From contig DXZR01000006.1 of assembly GCA_019419555.1 (NCBI GenBank), forward strand, positions 1 to 64,000: a stretch of DNA of 64,000 bases, in the 5' to 3' direction. The position numbers and the translations under genes were made by a program. The notes below the pieces were generated by a model. The model saw only the letters and a list, made by a program, of their open reading frames with translations, was not told the DNA's origin and made no database searches. This document shows, in pieces, positions 59,601 to 64,000 of the stretch (the stretch's first letter is position 1; each line of letters starts with the position of its first letter). Source of the stretch: Collinsella sp. Lineage in GTDB: Bacteria; Actinomycetota; Coriobacteriia; Coriobacteriales; Coriobacteriaceae.

Positions 59601-61601
59601 GTGTCCAGATCAACAAGGCAATGCTGCGTTTCGGCTAATAAGAACGATGGCTTTTTGCGTGTGGCGGCGGCGTCGCCGCGGATTCGCGTGGCCGATGTCG
59701 AGGGCAATGCCGAGGTTGCGCTGGCGGCTGTTCGCGAGGCTACCGAGCGCGGCGTTCGCGCACTGGCGCTGCCCGAGCTTAACCTGACCGGCTATACCGC
59801 GGCCGATCTGTTCCATAACCGCACATTGCTGCATGCCTGCGAGGCTGCTCTGGTGCATATCCTCGATGAAACCCGCGAGCTGCCGATTGTCTTTACCGTC
59901 GGCCTTCCCGTTGCGGTGGCCGAAAACATCTACAACTGCGCGGCCGTGTGCTGTGCGGGCGAGCTTTTGGGCCTTACGGCTAAGAAGTATCTGCCCAACT
60001 ATGGCGAGTTCTACGAGCGCCGCTGGTTTGCCCCGGCGCCTGCCGATCCCGTGTGGGTTGAATTTGCCGGTCAGGGTCCGGTGCCGCTTGGCTCGGGGCT
60101 TGTCTACCGCTGCTGTGATGAGGGCGCCGAGGACCTGGTGCTGGGCGTTGAGGTCTGTGAGGACCTGTGGGTGCCGGCGCCCCCTTCGACCGAGATGGCG
60201 CTTGCCGGTGCGACGGTGATTCTCAACCCGTCGGCCTCGGACGAGATTATCGGTAAGGCAGATTACCGCCGCAGCCTTATCTCTAACCAAAGCGCGCGCC
60301 TGTACTGTGCCTATGCCTACGCGGATGCGAGTGAGGGCGAGTCCACGACCGACATGGTCTTTGCGGGCGAGAACCTTATCTACGAAAACGGCTCCAAGCT
60401 CGCCGCCACCAAACTGCTTACATGTGATATGGCCATCGCCGACGTTGATCTTGACCGCCTGCTTGCCGAGCGCCGCCGCTCGACGACGTGGACGCGCGCG
60501 GACGATGCACCGGAGTCCACGACCGTTGATTTTTCGTTTGAGGGCGTGCTGACAGACGAACCTGTCCTGCGCGATGCACTCGGCATCGACCGTGTCTTCC
60601 CCCGCGCGCCTTTTGTGCCGGCAGACCATGGTGACCTGGCCGAGCGCTGCGAGACCATCCTCGACCTGCAGACCGCGGGCCTCAAGACGCGCCTTGCCCA
60701 TACGGGTACCAAGGCGGCGGTCATCGGCCTTTCGGGCGGCTTGGACTCCACGCTGGCGCTGCTTGTGACCGTGCGCGCCTTCGATGCGCTGGAGCTGCCG
60801 CGCACAGGTATCACTGCCGTGTCCATGCCCGGCTTTGGCACCACGCACCGCACCAAGTCCAATGCCGAGTCGCTCGCGCGCGACCTGGGCGTGAGCTTCC
60901 GCGAGGTCTCGATTCACGCGGCCGTGGAGCAGCACTTCAAGGACATTGAGCACGATCCGGCCGTGCAGGACGTGACTTACGAGAACAGCCAGGCCCGCGA
61001 GCGTACGCAGATTCTGATGGATCTGGCCAACCAGGCTGGCGGCTTTGTCATCGGCACGGGCGACCTTTCGGAGCTGGCGCTCGGCTGGGCTACCTATAAC
61101 GGCGACCACATGAGCATGTACGCCGTCAACGCGAGTGTGCCCAAGACGCTTGTGCGCCATCTGGTGCGCTATGCCGCTGATGTTTTTGGCGGGCGTATTG
61201 CCGAGGTCTTGCTCGATATCCTCGATACGCCGGTGTCCCCCGAGCTTCTGCCGCCCACGGGCGACGGCGAGATTGCGCAGAAGACCGAGGATTTGGTGGG
61301 GCCGTACGAGCTGCACGATTACTTCCTCTATTACCTGCTGCGTTTTGGCTTTGAGCCAGGCAAGATTTACCGCATGGCGCTCAAGAGCTTCGAGGGCGTC
61401 TACGACGCCAAGACCGTCCACACGTGGTTGCGTACGTTCTATCGTCGCTTCTTTGCCCAGCAGTTTAAACGCAGTTGCCTGCCCGATGGTCCCAAGGTTG
61501 GCTCGGTGACGCTCAGCCCGCGCGGCGATTGGCGCATGCCGAGTGACGCCAGCTCGCGACTGTGGCTTGCGCAGATCGACGCGCTCAATCCAATTGACTA
61601 A
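59601..61601 (+). CDS. nadE: Glutamine-dependent NAD+ synthetase
   Basis: Makes NAD+ from deamido-NAD+ with glutamine as nitrogen donor. The 666-residue protein has an N-terminal glutaminase of the nitrilase type (Glu in LPELNLTG, Lys in TAKKYLPNYGEFYE, Cys in GVEVCEDLW) and a C-terminal synthetase with the P-loop GLSGGLDSTLALL and the GTGDLSELALGW motif. GTG start with AGAAGGGG upstream. GC-rich again, so the AT-rich island ends before it. Confidence 0.95.
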   Translation: MSRSTRQCCVSANKNDGFLRVAAASPRIRVADVEGNAEVALAAVREATERGVRALALPELNLTGYTAADLFHNRTLLHACEAALVHILDETRELPIVFTVGLPVAVAENIYNCAAVCCAGELLGLTAKKYLPNYGEFYERRWFAPAPADPVWVEFAGQGPVPLGSGLVYRCCDEGAEDLVLGVEVCEDLWVPAPPSTEMALAGATVILNPSASDEIIGKADYRRSLISNQSARLYCAYAYADASEGESTTDMVFAGENLIYENGSKLAATKLLTCDMAIADVDLDRLLAERRRSTTWTRADDAPESTTVDFSFEGVLTDEPVLRDALGIDRVFPRAPFVPADHGDLAERCETILDLQTAGLKTRLAHTGTKAAVIGLSGGLDSTLALLVTVRAFDALELPRTGITAVSMPGFGTTHRTKSNAESLARDLGVSFREVSIHAAVEQHFKDIEHDPAVQDVTYENSQARERTQILMDLANQAGGFVIGTGDLSELALGWATYNGDHMSMYAVNASVPKTLVRHLVRYAADVFGGRIAEVLLDILDTPVSPELLPPTGDGEIAQKTEDLVGPYELHDYFLYYLLRFGFEPGKIYRMALKSFEGVYDAKTVHTWLRTFYRRFFAQQFKRSCLPDGPKVGSVTLSPRGDWRMPSDASSRLWLAQIDALNPID

Positions 61602-61669
61602 GGTTGGCTAAATTGAACCAATGCGGGGGTTGCAAGCGTTACACTTTTGCAATCTGATGGCCCGTATCG

Positions 61670-61700
61670 CGCGGCGCTCTTGTCGGAGCGCCGCGTTTTT
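61670..61700 (+). terminator. Terminator of nadE
   Basis: A perfect 10-bp stem CGCGGCGCTC/GAGCGCCGCG with a six-base loop followed by five T residues. Confidence 0.9.
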
Positions 61701-61719
61701 CATATCGAAAGGTGGCACC

Positions 61720-62883
61720 ATGCAGGCATCGCAGCGTCTCGACCGCTTTGGCGCGGAGGTCTTCGCCTCGCTCAACAACAAGCTTCTTGCGCTGAAGGCT
61801 CAGGGCAAGACCATTTACAACATGAGCGTGGGCACGCCCGACTTTAAGCCGTACGACCACGTGGTCGAGGCGCTCACGCAAGCGGCCCAGGACCCCGAGA
61901 TGTGGAAGTATGCCCTGCGCGACCTGCCCGAACTCAAGCAAGCCGTGTGCGATTACTATGAGCGTCGCTTTGGTGTCTCCGGCATTACGCCGTCTATGGT
62001 GCAGTCGTGCAACGGCACGCAGGAGGGCGTGGGCCATTTGGGCCTGGCCCTGCTCGATCCGGGTGACACTATTTTGGTTCCCGATCCGTGCTACCCGGTC
62101 TTTGAGGCGGGCGCCAAGATCGCCGATGCCAAGCTCGAGTACTATCCGTTGGTCGCCGAGCATAATTACCTGCCCTATGTGGCGGGTATCGATCCCGAGG
62201 TGGCCGATCGTGCCAAGTATATGATCGTGTCGCTGCCCGCAAACCCGGTCGGCTCGGTGGGCACGCCCGAGGTCTACGAGGAGATCATCGCTTTCGCCCG
62301 CGAGCACGACCTGCTCATCGTCCATGACAACGCGTACTCCGACATCGTGTTCGACGGCGAGCCGGGCGGCAGCTTCTTGCAGTATCCTGGTGCGCTTGAG
62401 GTGGGCGTGGAGTTCTTCTCGCTTTCCAAGTCGTTTAACGTTACCGGTGCGCGTGTCGGCTTTTTGGTCGGCCGCGAGGACGTGGTCTCTGCCTTTGCCA
62501 AGCTGCGCGGCCAGATCGACTTTGGCATGTTCTTCCCGATCCAGAAGGCTGCTATCGCCTGCCTGAACGGTCCGCGCGATGAGGTCGAGGCGCAGCGTCT
62601 GAAGTACCAGGAGCGCCGCGATGCCCTGTGCGACGGTCTTGAGGGCCTGGGCTGGGAGCGTCCCAACGCGCATGGCTCTATGTTTGTGTGGGCCAAGCTT
62701 CCCGGTGGTCGCACCGATTCCATGGCGTTTTGCGAGGAGCTCATGGAGAAGGCCGGCGTTGTGGTGACGCCGGGCGCGAGCTTTGGTCCTTCGGGCGAGG
62801 GGCACGTGCGCATGGCGCTGGTCTTGCCGCCCGACCAGATTGCTTTGGCTGTCGAGGCCATTCGCGAGGCGGGCCTGTATTAG
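61720..62883 (+). CDS. Class I/II aminotransferase (LL-diaminopimelate-type)
   Basis: 387-residue PLP enzyme. The N-terminal substrate loop is NMSVGTPDFKPYDHV, the cofactor Asn and Asp/Tyr lie in SLPANPVGSVG and VHDNAYSDIVFDGEP, and the PLP lysine lies in FFSLSKSFNVTGARVGF. The C-terminal Arg of GHVRMALVLP binds the substrate carboxylate. The overall pattern is closest to aspartate and LL-diaminopimelate aminotransferases, but the exact substrate is open. GAAAGGTGG precedes the ATG. Confidence 0.88.
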   Translation: MQASQRLDRFGAEVFASLNNKLLALKAQGKTIYNMSVGTPDFKPYDHVVEALTQAAQDPEMWKYALRDLPELKQAVCDYYERRFGVSGITPSMVQSCNGTQEGVGHLGLALLDPGDTILVPDPCYPVFEAGAKIADAKLEYYPLVAEHNYLPYVAGIDPEVADRAKYMIVSLPANPVGSVGTPEVYEEIIAFAREHDLLIVHDNAYSDIVFDGEPGGSFLQYPGALEVGVEFFSLSKSFNVTGARVGFLVGREDVVSAFAKLRGQIDFGMFFPIQKAAIACLNGPRDEVEAQRLKYQERRDALCDGLEGLGWERPNAHGSMFVWAKLPGGRTDSMAFCEELMEKAGVVVTPGASFGPSGEGHVRMALVLPPDQIALAVEAIREAGLY

Positions 62884-63026
62884 AAAGGTATTTCGGCTCG
62901 TCAATAGCTCGAAACCGATTTCGTGCAGTTATTTTACGATTTCTGCAAACAATTTCGGTAAACGGTCGATTTTTGGCTGCGAATAGGAGCATAATCAAAG
63001 TCCCGATTGGATGTATTGGGATTACG

Positions 63027-63059
63027 GCAAGCCGCTCGGGTCGTTCCCGGGCGGCTTGC
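63027..63059 (+). promoter_or_regulatory. Hairpin in the lactate dehydrogenase leader
   Basis: GCAAGCCGCTCGGG pairs with CCCGGGCGGCTTGC (one G-U) around a five-base loop, without a T-run, 25 bases before the start codon. It could be an upstream terminator remnant or affect mRNA stability. The 200 bases before it are AT-rich and hold only promoter-like sequence. Confidence 0.4.
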
Positions 63060-63084
63060 TTGTGGAGAGAGATGGGAGTTTCTA

Positions 63085-64000
63085 ATGGTTAACGAGAAGA
63101 AGGTCGCTATTGTCGGCTGCGGTTTCGTTGGTTCGTCTTCGGCGTTCGCGCTGATGCAGAGTGGTCTGTTCTCCGAGATGGTCCTCATCGACGTGGACAA
63201 GAACCGCGCCGAGGGTGAGGCCCTGGATATCGCGCACGGCATGACGTTTGCCGAGCCGATGAAGATCTACGCCGGCGATTATTCCGATGTCGCCGACGCC
63301 GCCATGATCGTCGTCACCGCTGGCGCTGCCCAGAAGCCCGGTGAGACTCGCCTGGACCTGGTCAACAAGAACGTCAGCATCTTTAAGTCCATTATCCCCG
63401 AGATTAAGAAGTCCGGCTTCGACGGCATTCTGCTCATCGTCTCCAACCCGGTCGATGTTCTGACCTACGCCGCCATCAAGATGTCCGGCCTGCCCGAGGG
63501 CCACGTCATCGGTTCCGGTACCGTGCTCGACACCGGCCGTCTGCAGCAGATGCTTGGTGCCCATGTCGAGGTCGACCCGCGCGATGTCCAGGCCTATGTC
63601 ATGGGTGAGCACGGCGATTCCGAGTTTGTCGCTTGGTCCAGCGCTCAGGTTGCCGGCGTTCCGCTGAACACCTTCTGCGAGCTTCATGGTCATCTGGAGC
63701 ATGAGGCTGCCGAGAAGCGCATCGCCGAGGACGTCAAGAACTCCGCCTACACCATCATCGAGAAGAAGCACGCCACCTACTATGGCGTCGCCATGGCCGT
63801 CAAGCGCATCTGCACTGCCGTCATGCGTGACGAGCAGACCGTTCTGCCCGTTTCCTCGCTCATGGTGGGCGAGTACGGCCTGTCCGATCTTGCCATCTCC
63901 ATGCCGACCGTCGTTGGCCGCGACGGCGTTGTCTGCCGCGTCCCCGTGCCGCTGAACGATGACGAGCAGCATGAGCTTACCGCCTCCGCCAAGGCCCTCA
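63085..64000 (+). CDS. ldh: L-lactate dehydrogenase, 3' end outside the window
   Basis: Reduces pyruvate to L-lactate and regenerates NAD+ in fermentation. The visible 305 residues include the NAD loop VAIVGCGFVGSSSAFAL, Asp of LIDVDKNRAEGEA that selects NAD, Arg in GETRLDLV, the ISNP-like VSNPVDVLTY, and the catalytic His in VMGEHGDSEFVAWS. Only the last few residues are missing. GGGAG precedes the ATG. Confidence 0.95.
   Translation, partial: MVNEKKVAIVGCGFVGSSSAFALMQSGLFSEMVLIDVDKNRAEGEALDIAHGMTFAEPMKIYAGDYSDVADAAMIVVTAGAAQKPGETRLDLVNKNVSIFKSIIPEIKKSGFDGILLIVSNPVDVLTYAAIKMSGLPEGHVIGSGTVLDTGRLQQMLGAHVEVDPRDVQAYVMGEHGDSEFVAWSSAQVAGVPLNTFCELHGHLEHEAAEKRIAEDVKNSAYTIIEKKHATYYGVAMAVKRICTAVMRDEQTVLPVSSLMVGEYGLSDLAISMPTVVGRDGVVCRVPVPLNDDEQHELTASAKAL

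Noticed and set aside
59610..61421. Long open frame opposite nadE
   Set aside because: Shadow of a confident gene, with Arg/Ala/Gly-rich nonsense composition.
1..64000. CRISPR array, prophage or complete insertion sequence
   Set aside because: No regularly spaced repeats, cas genes, transposase, integrase or phage structural genes were seen.

Overview
The window looks like chromosome of a gut actinobacterium of the class Coriobacteriia, most like Collinsella. This is an inference from the GC-rich codon use, strong AGGAGG-type ribosome sites with many GTG and TTG starts, anaerobic metabolism (NrdD/NrdG, an FeS aldo/keto reductase, lactate dehydrogenase) and the general gene set. No 16S gene or other decisive marker is present.

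Layout. 1-2.7 kb: three tRNA-Gly(GCC) copies (the first cut by the window edge), tRNA-Cys and tRNA-Val, with a GH13 alpha-glucosidase between two of the Gly copies. 3-8.3 kb: anaerobic ribonucleotide reductase (nrdD, nrdG) behind paired NrdR-like boxes, then folE, an HD hydrolase and folB. 8.3-15.7 kb: metallopeptidase, dipeptidase, a SlyD-like/UreE-like pair, a HAD phosphatase, PerR, acylphosphatase, oxidoreductase, RNase HI and a LysR regulator divergent from metY. 15.8-24.7 kb: metY with a Cys-containing leader peptide, exported proteins, a PanE-like reductase, an FeS aldo/keto reductase, a Gfo/Idh oxidoreductase and endonuclease IV. 23.7-26.9 kb: a polar amino-acid ABC importer. 27-34.4 kb: flavodoxin/DUF3793, a membrane-anchored HMA protein behind a CsoR-like operator, a LexA-type YolD/Y-family polymerase pair, pgi and two HAD phosphatases.

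34.6-46 kb is the largest accessory locus. A GntR/HutC regulator is followed by ten co-directional genes: a YfcC-family carrier, two divergent amidohydrolases, a sugar-phosphate-isomerase-like TIM barrel, a FrlB-like SIS deglycase, two FrlD-like PfkB kinases, YjbQ, a BtpA/SgcQ-like TIM barrel and an FGGY kinase. It reads as uptake and breakdown of a glycated amine (Amadori-type compound) or a related sugar conjugate, in an arrangement I do not recognise as described.

46-55 kb returns to housekeeping genes (TatD, TcdA, a SdpR/SdpI pair, EttA), plus a candidate small RNA, an AT-richer Tat-exported papain-like protein with an overlapping lipoprotein gene, and two lineage-type surface or low-complexity proteins. 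55.2-59.5 kb is clearly AT-richer and looks acquired. It holds a small hypothetical, a DUF2087 protein, an MFS exporter, a 773-residue radical SAM protein with a B12-binding-like N-terminus and PqqD-like C-terminus, and a 36-residue acidic peptide gene with a perfect ribosome site and its own terminator. This is the best candidate for an undescribed RiPP (modified peptide) system. The window ends with nadE, a class I/II aminotransferase and a truncated L-lactate dehydrogenase gene.

A recurring theme is long imperfect palindromes in the intergenic spaces. One near-identical pair occurs about 1.2 kb apart, one overlaps the stop codons of two convergent genes, and one lies between divergent genes where no terminator is expected.
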